This document shows positions 44,621 through 51,537 of a stretch of DNA of 60,098 nt, in pieces. A program made the translations under genes and the position numbers. Numbering within the stretch: the stretch's first letter is position 1; each line of letters starts with the position of its first letter. Source of the stretch: JBGPHT01 sp041484525 (GTDB taxonomy: Bacteria > Acidobacteriota > Terriglobia > Bryobacterales > Bryobacteraceae); NCBI GenBank assembly GCA_041484525.1, contig JBGPHT010000030.1, positions 1-60,098 of the forward strand, written 5' to 3'. The notes below the pieces were generated by a model. It had not been told where the DNA came from. It saw only the letters and a program-made list of their open reading frames with translations, and ran no database searches.

Positions 44621-45736
44621 ATGCTGAACAGCCGCGATTCGTCCATCTGGCGGAGTCTGGCCGTCGCTTTCGGCGATGGCGTGGCCTTCGGCGTGGGGGT
44701 GAAGCTCACGCAGCCTCCACCGGCCCGAAGCGTAGGCCCGGCGCCCAGAATCGATCTGAGCCCCCTGGCGCAGCGCATCCGGGAGATCGAACAGAAAGTG
44801 GATGCGCTCCATCAGATGCCGCGCGCGATCGCTCCGGCAGCGGCCGGCGCGTCGTTCGACCAAAAGGTTCTCGAGGCCGTGGTGAACGCGCTCGATGCAC
44901 GCCTGAACGAACAGGCGGGGCAGGTGGAGCGCCGGCTGACTGAACTCGAAGCCAAGCTGGCCATCGAACTGAAGGAACTCGACCGGCAGGACCAATCGAT
45001 CGTGACCGGCACGCAAGGGCGTCTCGAAGAGATCCAGGGGATGGTGCAGCAGGAGATAGTCGGGGTGCGGAACGAGATGGCGGCATTACGCGGGCGCGTG
45101 GATGAGGACATGGCGTCGCTTCCCGAGCGGATGGCCGCGATGCAACACGAATTGGGGGTTGTGCTCGAGCGGATGATCGAGGAGCAAGTGGCTGCGCAGG
45201 TGGACACCCAGATGATCGCCCGGCTACCGGCGATGGAACAGGTGCTGCGCACGCTCGTCTCATCCACGCTGAACATGCAGTTGCGGCCGCTCGAGCAGCA
45301 GATGCGGGAGGAGGTCCGGCACACCGCCGGGCGCGCCGCCAGCCTGCTGGTGTCGTCGATGGAAGCGACGGTGGATGAGAAAATGTTCCCGATCCGCGCG
45401 GACCTGGAGGAGAAAGGCCGCGAGATCGCGGAGCTGCGGCATAAGGTGGGAGAGGCCGACCGTTCGGTGCTGGATCTGATACTGGCGATCGGTGTGATGT
45501 GCAGGCAGGCGGCGGACCGGATCGGTCCGTCGGCGGAGCAGGCGGCGACGGTAATGGCGGAGGCACCCGCGGCCGTCGAAGAGGCGCGAGTGGCGGATGC
45601 GCAGACACCCTCCACGGAGATCCACCCGTTGCCCGGGTTCGCCCAGGAGAGCCAGCCGGGCAAGTTGTGGAAGATTCCGCTGGTATCGTCGTTCATGTTG
45701 GCCACCTGCGGACTGCTCTTGCTGCATTACCTGTAG
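44621..45736 (+). CDS. Coiled-coil protein with C-terminal membrane anchor, unknown function
   Basis: This 371-residue protein is not assigned to a family. After a short Gly-rich start it is strongly alpha-helical with heptad-like Leu/Ile spacing from about residue 45 to 290 (LAQRIREIEQKVDALHQM, ERRLTELEAKLAIELKEL, EMAALRGRVDEDMASLPERM), then a Pro/Ala-rich linker, and ends with a hydrophobic helix (FMLATCGLLLLHYL). That gives a tail-anchored or single-span topology. It precedes the enolase-superfamily gene by 38 bp on the same strand, with no evident functional link. Confidence 0.65.
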   Translation: MLNSRDSSIWRSLAVAFGDGVAFGVGVKLTQPPPARSVGPAPRIDLSPLAQRIREIEQKVDALHQMPRAIAPAAAGASFDQKVLEAVVNALDARLNEQAGQVERRLTELEAKLAIELKELDRQDQSIVTGTQGRLEEIQGMVQQEIVGVRNEMAALRGRVDEDMASLPERMAAMQHELGVVLERMIEEQVAAQVDTQMIARLPAMEQVLRTLVSSTLNMQLRPLEQQMREEVRHTAGRAASLLVSSMEATVDEKMFPIRADLEEKGREIAELRHKVGEADRSVLDLILAIGVMCRQAADRIGPSAEQAATVMAEAPAAVEEARVADAQTPSTEIHPLPGFAQESQPGKLWKIPLVSSFMLATCGLLLLHYL

Positions 45737-45774
45737 CGGCCGCGGAGCGCGTGTTATCCTGATTCCGCGCTCCC

Positions 45775-47031
45775 ATGAAAATCTCTTCCGTTCGATCTTA
45801 TCTGTTGTCCTATCCTTTTCCCGAACCGATCCGTCTGCCCTTTCATGGCGGCGAGCGGACCATCCTCAAACGCGACGCCATGTTCATTCGGGTAGAGGCA
45901 GACAACGGGCTGGTGGGTTACGCCCCCGGGCCGGGCAGCGAGTTGGCGCACCGCGCCATCCAGGAAACCATCGCGCCCTTTCTGGTGGGCCGGGTGCTGG
46001 CCGATCCCGACGCGCTGCGCGTGAAGTTCCTGGAAGGGCCGGGCACAGATCTCGAACTGGCTAAGGTGTACTGCTCGGTCGAGATCGCGTTGTACGACCT
46101 GGCCGGGAAGGCGCAGGGCGCGCCGGTTTCCGAGTTGCTGGGCGGGCGCGTGCGGGATCGCATCCGGCTGTACGGCAGCGCCGGGATGTACATGCCGCCC
46201 GAAGCGTATGCGGCCGAGGCGCAGGCAGTGTCCGAGCTGGGCTTCACCGCGTATAAGATGAGGCCGGCGCTCGGACCCGAAAAGGACATGGAGACCGTGC
46301 GGCTGATGCGCCAGGCGGTGGGCCCGGATTTCGATCTCATGGTGGACGCGCACACTTGGTGGCGCATGGGCGATCGCAGCTACGACCTCGCCACCATTGA
46401 GCGGGTGGCCCGCGACATGGCGCAGTACCGCATCGCGTGGCTGGAAGAGCCGATGCCGCCGGACGACCACGAGGCTTACCTCAAGCTGAAGGAGTTGGAC
46501 ATCGTGCCTTTGGCGAGCGGCGAACACGAGCCCAACGAGGAGCGGTACCTCGACCTCATCCTGACGCAGGCCGTGGACTACGTGCAGATGGACGTCTGCT
46601 GCCAGGGCGGGTACGCGATGGGGCGGCGCATCTTCGCCGAGATCGCGCGGCAGGGGCTGCGGTTCGCGTTCCACAGTTGGGGCACGGCGCTCGAAGTGGT
46701 GGCGGCGGCGCACCTCGGCATCTGCTGGCCGGAGATGGTGGTGGAGTGGCTCGAGTACCCGTGCTACTCGAGCCCCAGCCGCGCCGGCATGTATGCATTC
46801 CCGCTGGCCGCGGACATTTTGAAGGAGCCGCTCGAACTGGATCGCGGCGACCTGATCGTGCCGCGCAAGCCAGGGATGGGCATCGACGTGGACGAGCGGG
46901 TGGTGGAGCGCTACCCGTGGATTCCAGGGCCGTGGTCGTTCTTCCACATCGATTCGCCGCCCGAGACGCGCGCCGTGATGTCGGACCACAGCGTGCAGTG
47001 GGACCCGGAGGCGTCGGGCACGGCGGGCTAA
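45775..47031 (+). CDS. Mandelate racemase/muconate-lactonizing enzyme family protein (enolase superfamily)
   Basis: This 418-residue enolase-superfamily protein has an N-terminal capping domain (residues 1-130) and a TIM barrel. Metal ligands appear as Asp in MVDAHTWW, Glu in WLEEPMPP and Glu in ASGEHEPN. The KxK-type base region reads AYKMRP, and a His near the end (FHSWGTALE) fits the mandelate racemase/sugar-acid dehydratase subgroup. A sugar-acid dehydratase is plausible, but the substrate cannot be told. thiG begins 9 bp downstream. Confidence 0.87.
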   Translation: MKISSVRSYLLSYPFPEPIRLPFHGGERTILKRDAMFIRVEADNGLVGYAPGPGSELAHRAIQETIAPFLVGRVLADPDALRVKFLEGPGTDLELAKVYCSVEIALYDLAGKAQGAPVSELLGGRVRDRIRLYGSAGMYMPPEAYAAEAQAVSELGFTAYKMRPALGPEKDMETVRLMRQAVGPDFDLMVDAHTWWRMGDRSYDLATIERVARDMAQYRIAWLEEPMPPDDHEAYLKLKELDIVPLASGEHEPNEERYLDLILTQAVDYVQMDVCCQGGYAMGRRIFAEIARQGLRFAFHSWGTALEVVAAAHLGICWPEMVVEWLEYPCYSSPSRAGMYAFPLAADILKEPLELDRGDLIVPRKPGMGIDVDERVVERYPWIPGPWSFFHIDSPPETRAVMSDHSVQWDPEASGTAG

Positions 47032-47040
47032 AATGAGTGC

Positions 47041-47820
47041 ATGCCTGAAGTGCTACGAATTGCCGGCCGGGAATTCCGCTCACGCCTCATTGTAGGGACG
47101 GGGAAGTATCGCAGTTTCCAGGAAATGCAGCGGTGCCACGAGGCCAGCGGAGCCGACATGGTCACGGTGGCGGTGCGCCGCGTCAACCTGACGGACCGTT
47201 CCAAGGAATCGCTGCTCGATTATATCGATCGCTCTAAAATCTTCATCCTTCCCAACACGGCCGCGTGCTATTCGGCCGATGACGCGATTCGCACCGCCAT
47301 GCTGGCGCGCGAGGTGGGGCTATCGAACTGGGTCAAGCTGGAAGTGATCGGCGACGAGAAGACGCTGTTCCCGGATAATGCCGGGCTGCTGGAGGCCACG
47401 AAATTCCTGGTGAAGGAAGGCTTCGTGGTGCTGCCGTACACGAACGACGACGTGGTGAACGCGCGCAAGCTGATCGACGCGGGTGCGGCGGCGGTGATGC
47501 CGCTGGCGGCGCCGATCGGGTCGGGGATGGGGGTGCAGAACCCGGCGAACCTGCGGATCATGCGGGAGATGGTGACGTCGGTCCCGCTGATCGTGGACGC
47601 GGGTGTGGGCACGGCTTCCGACGCGGCGATCGCGATGGAACTCGGCGCCGATGGCGTCCTCATGAACACCGCGATTGCGGCCGCCGAGGACGCAGTAAAG
47701 ATGGCGCACGCGATGCGCCTGGGAGTCGAGGCCGGACGGCTGGCTTACGAAGCGGGACGTATGCCGAAGAAGTTGTACGCGACGGCGAGCAGTCCGCTGG
47801 CGGGGGTCGTGGGCTCCTGA
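47041..47820 (+). CDS. thiG: Thiazole synthase ThiG
   Basis: ThiG condenses deoxyxylulose 5-phosphate, dehydroglycine and ThiS-thiocarboxylate into the thiazole of thiamine. The 259-residue barrel has RLIVGTGKYRSFQEM, the Schiff-base Lys region NWVKLEVIGDEKTLFPDN, MPLAAPIGSGMGVQNP and DAGVGTASDAAIAMELGADG. No thiS, thiC, thiF or TPP riboswitch is nearby; the short gap to the upstream gene argues for co-transcription with it. Confidence 0.95.
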   Translation: MPEVLRIAGREFRSRLIVGTGKYRSFQEMQRCHEASGADMVTVAVRRVNLTDRSKESLLDYIDRSKIFILPNTAACYSADDAIRTAMLAREVGLSNWVKLEVIGDEKTLFPDNAGLLEATKFLVKEGFVVLPYTNDDVVNARKLIDAGAAAVMPLAAPIGSGMGVQNPANLRIMREMVTSVPLIVDAGVGTASDAAIAMELGADGVLMNTAIAAAEDAVKMAHAMRLGVEAGRLAYEAGRMPKKLYATASSPLAGVVGS

Positions 47821-47850
47821 AGGGTAGTGTGGTTTTAGCGTGGAGATGAC

Positions 47851-48486
47851 TCATCCAGCTACGATACTCTCGAACTTTTGCAGCGCTTCAATATGGCGTG
47901 CCGTCGCTAAACTTGAAGCTGAGAAGTACCGATTGTCTTCCCACGGGGTGTTAACGCGTCGGTCAATCGTGAAAATTGGCGCAGTGCCGCTGTCTTCACC
48001 AAACAAGAGTCCAGTGGGCTGTACGACCTTATTGGAGATCCCAGAGAGGAGTGAAGAAAAGTCTTCCAGCTTTTGCAAGACAGCACCGAGCTTTGCGTCC
48101 ATCTGAACGATGAGTTCACTACGGTAGATTCGCTTTTTCGTTAGGTGAGGTGGATACACGACACCCAACTGTTCTCCTAGCCAGCCAGTGAAGTCTAGCA
48201 GGAACTCATGGGCCGCTTCGGTCGAATGGCGGCAGCCAGCCACTACGCCATCGGCATGCAAATCAAAATCAACTTCCACGGTGGTCATATCGTAAACGAA
48301 TTTGCCATGTTTGAAGTAAAGGCTTTCACCTGTATGAATCTGCTCTGGCTTTGGAAGTACGGCAAATTGGTATCGCTGACCAAGTGCATTGTAGATGGCC
48401 GGATAAAGACTGATACCCTTTGGGTTCAGTTCTTGCGCGTCAAATAGCCAGACGGTTCTGGCTAGTTGGACTTTCAATACTTCCAT
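47851..48486 (-). CDS. Unknown protein, third gene of the toxin-antitoxin-like operon
   Basis: I do not recognise this 211-residue protein. It begins MEVLKVQLARTVWLFDAQEL and has mixed alpha-beta character with a Trp/Phe-rich centre (DFTGWLGEQLGVVYPPHL) and no signal or membrane segment. The ATG at 48484-48486 has GGAG five bases upstream. It overlaps the XRE gene by 47 bp, so the three genes should be translated together. Base composition is clearly more A/T-rich than the neighbours, suggesting transfer. It could be an accessory factor, a chaperone-like partner or an unrelated cargo gene. Confidence 0.55.
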   Translation of the reverse strand: MEVLKVQLARTVWLFDAQELNPKGISLYPAIYNALGQRYQFAVLPKPEQIHTGESLYFKHGKFVYDMTTVEVDFDLHADGVVAGCRHSTEAAHEFLLDFTGWLGEQLGVVYPPHLTKKRIYRSELIVQMDAKLGAVLQKLEDFSSLLSGISNKVVQPTGLLFGEDSGTAPIFTIDRRVNTPWEDNRYFSASSLATARHIEALQKFESIVAG

Positions 48487-49039
48487 ATTGCTCCTGAGCA
48501 ACCGCAACCGCCAAAGCTGCTGGCTTTTTCTTGGGTGGAACCCAATCCGAGGTTTCCTGAGAATATCCTTCAGTCGGCCGCAAACGACCCTCTATCGCTT
48601 TAACTTTTTCCAAGTCCTCCGGAGCAAGCTCCTCTGACCCAAATTCCTCATCAAAACTTAGAACTGCAAAATATTCAGGCCCCTGTGTTGGAAGTGAATC
48701 CAAGGTTTTTGAAAATGGGCGGAATTTAATTTCAAGGTCTGTATCGAACGCTTCCGCTAAGCGTAGTAGCGTTGCGACCGTCATCTTGCCATAGTCTGGA
48801 TTCTCTAGTCTTGAAACCCAGGTCTGGGCCATTCCAATCGCATCGCCAAGTTCCTTTTGTGTCATCGTTCGGGCTTGACGCAAAGCGCGAACCTGGAGAG
48901 CCACAGAAGCCCGAAGGCGCTCGTTCACAAACGCGTGCCGATACTCTGGATCGCGGAAACCTTGTAGAAGCTGCTGCCTAACTGAAATTGTGCCTGCGGA
49001 CTCTGCTCGGTTGGCTAATGACAAGTTTGCGGCGCTCAT
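48440..49039 (-). CDS. XRE-family helix-turn-helix antitoxin-like protein with long C-terminal extension
   Basis: This 199-residue protein has an XRE/Cro-type helix-turn-helix (TMTQKELGDAIGMAQTWVSR) near residues 65-90, followed by EAFDTDLEIKF and an acidic region ending in a Lys/Pro stretch (WVPPKKKPAALAV). The ATG at 49037-49039 has a perfect GGAGG seven bases upstream. It overlaps the upstream toxin-like gene by 62 bp, fitting a HigBA-type toxin-first order. The C-terminal half is longer than in typical HigA and may bind the third gene's product. Confidence 0.78.
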   Translation of the reverse strand: MSAANLSLANRAESAGTISVRQQLLQGFRDPEYRHAFVNERLRASVALQVRALRQARTMTQKELGDAIGMAQTWVSRLENPDYGKMTVATLLRLAEAFDTDLEIKFRPFSKTLDSLPTQGPEYFAVLSFDEEFGSEELAPEDLEKVKAIEGRLRPTEGYSQETSDWVPPKKKPAALAVAVAQEQYGSIESPTSQNRLAI

Positions 49040-49358
49040 CTGCAACCTCCAAAAGCTGCCTCGGAACTTTTCCCTTTTCCACACCACCAATCAAAAGAGA
49101 GAACTGCGCTCGGCCAGGACCGTAGAAACCAAATGGACGATACTGAACACCAGCGCTTACTATTCGCAGTTCGAGTAATCCAGGCCAACCAGTGTAGGCG
49201 CTGATGTATTGCTCGGGAAATATCGGGAATCCTTGGAGGGCGGCTATACGCGCGTTTATCTTGGCCTTGGCACCCTTTGGCATCCCGCCGTTTAACCAGC
49301 GATGGATTTCGTTCTCGCCTCTCTCGCTGAAAAAGTCGGAAAACGTCCATGTGCCCAT
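48978..49358 (-). CDS. HigB/Gp49-like (RelE superfamily) toxin
   Basis: This 126-residue protein resembles phage-derived Gp49-like/HigB toxins: a basic helix region (KGAKAKINARIAALQGFPIF), then LLELRIVSAGVQYRPFGFY, which carries the Arg residues of the RelE-type mRNA interferase strand, then FSLLIGGVEKG and a C-terminal helix. It would cut mRNA on ribosomes. An AAGAAAATTCTT palindrome (49364-49375) lies just upstream of the ATG and may be the operator. Confidence 0.72.
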   Translation of the reverse strand: MGTWTFSDFFSERGENEIHRWLNGGMPKGAKAKINARIAALQGFPIFPEQYISAYTGWPGLLELRIVSAGVQYRPFGFYGPGRAQFSLLIGGVEKGKVPRQLLEVADERRKLVISQPSRVRRHNFS

Positions 49359-49397
49359 TGTAGAAGAATTTTCTTATATAGTCAACCTAAACCCTCT

Positions 49398-49425
49398 TGA
49401 CTCGGCAGAAGAAAAAACATATACT
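49398..49425 (+). promoter_or_regulatory. Promoter facing the tRNA-like gene
   Basis: TTGACT (49398-49403) and TATACT (49420-49425) are separated by 16 bp, a good sigma-70 promoter on the plus strand. Transcription should start near 49432 and run through the stem-loop at 49445-49495 into the tRNA-like gene. The divergent toxin gene starts only 40 bp to the left. Confidence 0.65.
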
Positions 49426-49444
49426 ATAGTCCAATAGCATGAAA

Positions 49445-49495
49445 ACAAATAGCCATCGGAACCCAGTCGCCAAACCGAATCCGACGGCCATTTGT
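49445..49495 (+). ncRNA. Stem-loop immediately upstream of the tRNA-like gene
   Basis: ACAAATAGCCATCGG (49445-49459) pairs with CCGACGGCCATTTGT (49481-49495) at 13 of 15 positions, with A-C mismatches at two; the loop is 21 nt. It lies between the promoter and the tRNA-like sequence, ending 7 bp before it, so it would be the 5' leader of the precursor RNA. No ORF explains it. Confidence 0.5.
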
Positions 49496-49502
49496 CTGTC
49501 TT

Positions 49503-49580
49503 GCCCCTGTAGCTCAGTTGGTCAGAGCGTCCTGCTGCTAACGGGAAGGTCGCTCGGTTCGAATCCGGCCAGGGGAACCA
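49503..49580 (+). tRNA. tRNA-like gene with anticodon GCT (Ser codons AGC/AGU) but a class I body
   Basis: A cloverleaf can be drawn: acceptor GCCCCTG with CAGGGGA, D stem GCTC/GAGC, anticodon stem TCCTG/CGGGA with loop CTGCTAA (anticodon GCT at 49537-49539), variable loop AGGTC, T loop TTCGAAT and encoded CCA. Two oddities: the first acceptor pair is G-A, and the T stem GC(T)CGG/CCGGC carries a bulged T. Bacterial serine tRNAs normally have a long variable arm, which is absent; the body looks more like an isoleucine tRNA. It may be a chimera, a suppressor-like tRNA or a pseudogene. Confidence 0.7.
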
Positions 49581-49612
49581 CATTAATCAGCCCCACTGAT
49601 AGCGCTAACTAC

Positions 49613-49709
49613 CTGTGGAGCCTAACCTCGGGCTTTCGCCAAAGGCTGGGTTTCTACGCCCACAGTCATTTTGGCCGCTTCGCCCGAAGAAAGCAAGGTC
49701 GAAATGACT
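49613..49709 (+). ncRNA. Two stem-loops downstream of the tRNA-like gene
   Basis: Stem 1 (49613-49665) has CTGTGG/CCACAG at the base, AGCCT/AGGCT above it and a small GGC-tttc-GCC tip. Stem 2 (49664-49709) pairs AGTCATTTTGGCC with GGTCGAAATGACT, 13 bp including two G-U pairs, with CTTC/GAAG inside the loop. The two bases shared by the stems mean they compete slightly. No U tract follows. This explains most of the 190 bp between the tRNA-like gene and the enoyl-CoA hydratase. Confidence 0.45.
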
Positions 49710-49772
49710 TGTCACAACTGCCGTCTGGAGATGGTGAAGCCCTGCAACTGCGCGGTGCTAAACTGATCCATA

Positions 49773-50558
49773 ATGTCGTACCAGCACCTCCTCTTTGACG
49801 TGGACGCGGGCGGGATCGCGCTCGTCACGGTCAACCGGCCGGACAAGTTGAATGCCCTCTCGGCCGCCGTCATCGGGGAGTTGCACCACGCCTTCAGCCG
49901 GATCGCAGGGGACGGGGACATCCGCGCGGCCATCCTCACCGGCGCGGGCGAAAAGGCGTTTGTAGCTGGCGCCGATATCAACGAACTGGCGGTGCTCACG
50001 CCGGTCGAGGCGCGCGAGTACGCGGCGCGGGGGCAGCGCACGCTCCGCATGCTGGAGACGGGCACCAAACCGTCGGTGGCGGCGGTGAATGGATTCGCGC
50101 TGGGAGGCGGACTCGAACTCGCCATGGCCTGCACGGTGCGGTTCGCTTCCGAAAATGCCAGGCTCGGCCAGCCGGAAGTGAAGCTCGGAATCATCCCGGG
50201 ATATGGCGGCACGCAGCGGCTGCCACGATTGGTGGGGCGTGGACGCGCGCTCGAACTGCTGCTCGGGGGCGAGCCGGTCACGGCCGCCGAGGCGCATCGC
50301 ATCGGATTGGTAAATGCCGTGGTGCCCCAGGCCGAGCTGCTGGCGCACAGCCGGGCGTGGCTGGCGAAGGTGCTGGCCAACGGGCCGCTGGCGCTGGGCC
50401 TCGTCATGGAGGCAGTGGACGTGGGCCTGGATTCCGGCCTGGATGAGGGACTGCGCTTTGAAGCGGCCGCGTTCGGAGTCAGCGCGGCAACCGAGGATCG
50501 TTGTGAAGGCACGCGCGCTTTTCTGGAAAAGCGCAAGCCGGCCTTCGCGGGAAAGTGA
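49773..50558 (+). CDS. Enoyl-CoA hydratase/isomerase family protein
   Basis: This 261-residue crotonase-fold protein most likely hydrates 2-enoyl-CoA. The oxyanion-hole segments KAFVAGADINEL and NGFALGGGLELAMAC are present, as is the second catalytic Glu region LGQPEVKLGIIPGYGGTQRL. Both Glu residues of hydratases are therefore kept. Fatty-acid beta-oxidation or a short-chain CoA pathway is likely. ribH follows 3 bp after its stop, so the operon is mixed. Confidence 0.9.
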   Translation: MSYQHLLFDVDAGGIALVTVNRPDKLNALSAAVIGELHHAFSRIAGDGDIRAAILTGAGEKAFVAGADINELAVLTPVEAREYAARGQRTLRMLETGTKPSVAAVNGFALGGGLELAMACTVRFASENARLGQPEVKLGIIPGYGGTQRLPRLVGRGRALELLLGGEPVTAAEAHRIGLVNAVVPQAELLAHSRAWLAKVLANGPLALGLVMEAVDVGLDSGLDEGLRFEAAAFGVSAATEDRCEGTRAFLEKRKPAFAGK

Positions 50559-50561
50559 ATC

Positions 50562-51038
50562 ATGTCGAGAGTATTTGAAGGCCACTTATCGGCCGCCGGA
50601 CTGCGATTCGCCATCGTCGTCAGCCGCTTCAACAGCTTCATCACGGACCGCCTGCTGGCCGGGGCGATCGACGCCCTGACGCGCCACGGGGCCGACGCGG
50701 ACCTGATCGACATCGTCAAGGTGCCGGGTTCCTGGGAGGTCCCGCTGGCCGCGGCCGAGGTCGCGCACCAGCACCGCTACGATGCCATCATCTGTCTCAG
50801 CGCCGTCATTCGCGGGGAGACGCCGCACTTCGACTACGTGGCCGGAGAGGCCGCCAAAGGCATCGCCCATGTGTCCGCGGAAACCGGAGTGCCGGTAGCG
50901 TTCGGCGTGCTAACCACCAATACGCTGGAGCAGGCCATCGATCGCGCGGGCGCCAAGGGCGGCAATAAGGGCGCGGACGCCGCCATCACCGCCATCGAAA
51001 TGGCCAACCTTCTGCGTGCGCTTCGGCAGGGCACTTAA
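50562..51038 (+). CDS. ribH: 6,7-dimethyl-8-ribityllumazine synthase
   Basis: Lumazine synthase makes the direct precursor of riboflavin. The 158-residue protein has RFAIVVSRFNSFITDRLL, the substrate-binding GSWEVPLAA and VIRGETPHFDYVAGEAAKG, and FGVLTTNTLEQAIDRAG. It is followed at once by nusB (one-base overlap), the common ribH-nusB arrangement. No FMN riboswitch precedes it. Confidence 0.95.
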   Translation: MSRVFEGHLSAAGLRFAIVVSRFNSFITDRLLAGAIDALTRHGADADLIDIVKVPGSWEVPLAAAEVAHQHRYDAIICLSAVIRGETPHFDYVAGEAAKGIAHVSAETGVPVAFGVLTTNTLEQAIDRAGAKGGNKGADAAITAIEMANLLRALRQGT

Positions 51039-51457
51039 TGTCTTCGCGCCACAGGTCCCGCGAACGCGCTCTGCAGATTCTGTTTCTGTGGGACGCGCGG
51101 CGCCAGCCGGTCGAGGAGGCGATTGACGCGTATTACGACCAGCTCTTCTCGGAGGAGCGTCCGGAACGCGACCCGTTCGTGGCCACTCTGGTGCGCGGCA
51201 CTGTCGAACACCTGGCGATGCTCGACGAACAAATAGCGAAACATGCGGAGCACTGGCGCCTGGAGCGCATGCCAGTAGTGGACCGCAATATCCTGCGCCT
51301 GGCGGTGTACGAAATGGCGCACGGCGGTACGCCCGCGGCGGTGGCCATCGACGAAGCGCTCGAACTGGCGCGTGAATTCGCGGGCGAAGAGTCCGTCCAT
51401 TTTGTCAACGGCGTGCTGGATGCGATTCACCGTGAATCGGCCTCGGCTACGAGCTAG
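51038..51457 (+). CDS. nusB: Transcription antitermination factor NusB
   Basis: NusB forms part of the rRNA antitermination complex with NusE/S10. The 139-residue all-helical protein starts SSRHRSRERALQILFLWD, the arginine-rich RNA-binding part, and contains MPVVDRNILRLAVYEMAHGG and the end FVNGVLDAIHRE. Length and motifs are normal. Confidence 0.95.
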   Translation: MSSRHRSRERALQILFLWDARRQPVEEAIDAYYDQLFSEERPERDPFVATLVRGTVEHLAMLDEQIAKHAEHWRLERMPVVDRNILRLAVYEMAHGGTPAAVAIDEALELAREFAGEESVHFVNGVLDAIHRESASATS

Positions 51458-51513
51458 CAGCCTTAATTTTGTAGCTGATTCCCGCCTCGCCGCATCTATA
51501 AAAATAGGTACGG

Positions 51514-51536
51514 TATACTCTGCGTAAGGAAGGTCT
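51514..51536 (+). promoter_or_regulatory. -10 box and ribosome binding site of the S41 peptidase gene
   Basis: TATACT at 51514-51519 is followed by AAGGAAGG just before the ATG at 51538. The -35 region is unclear. The peptidase thus seems to have its own promoter, separate from ribH-nusB. Confidence 0.45.
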
Positions 51537-51537
51537 C

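Noticed and set aside
46950..47041. TPP riboswitch before thiG
   Set aside because: Only 9 bp separate thiG from the preceding gene and no thi-box-like sequence is visible.
49350..49385. Strong promoter TTGACT-17-TACAAT on the minus strand for the toxin gene
   Set aside because: The TACAAT box overlaps the toxin ATG, so transcription would begin inside the gene. The N terminus is needed for the family match, so another promoter is more likely.
49503..49709. Idea that the tRNA-like locus is a tmRNA
   Set aside because: All cloverleaf arms lie in one continuous 78-nt segment, and no tag-peptide reading frame or split acceptor is present.
49439..49798. Open frame of 119 residues reading through the tRNA-like gene
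   Set aside because: It translates the stem-loop and the tRNA sequence; RNA structure explains the region better.
50540..50562. FMN riboswitch before ribH
   Set aside because: The gap to the upstream gene is 3 bp; there is no room for one.
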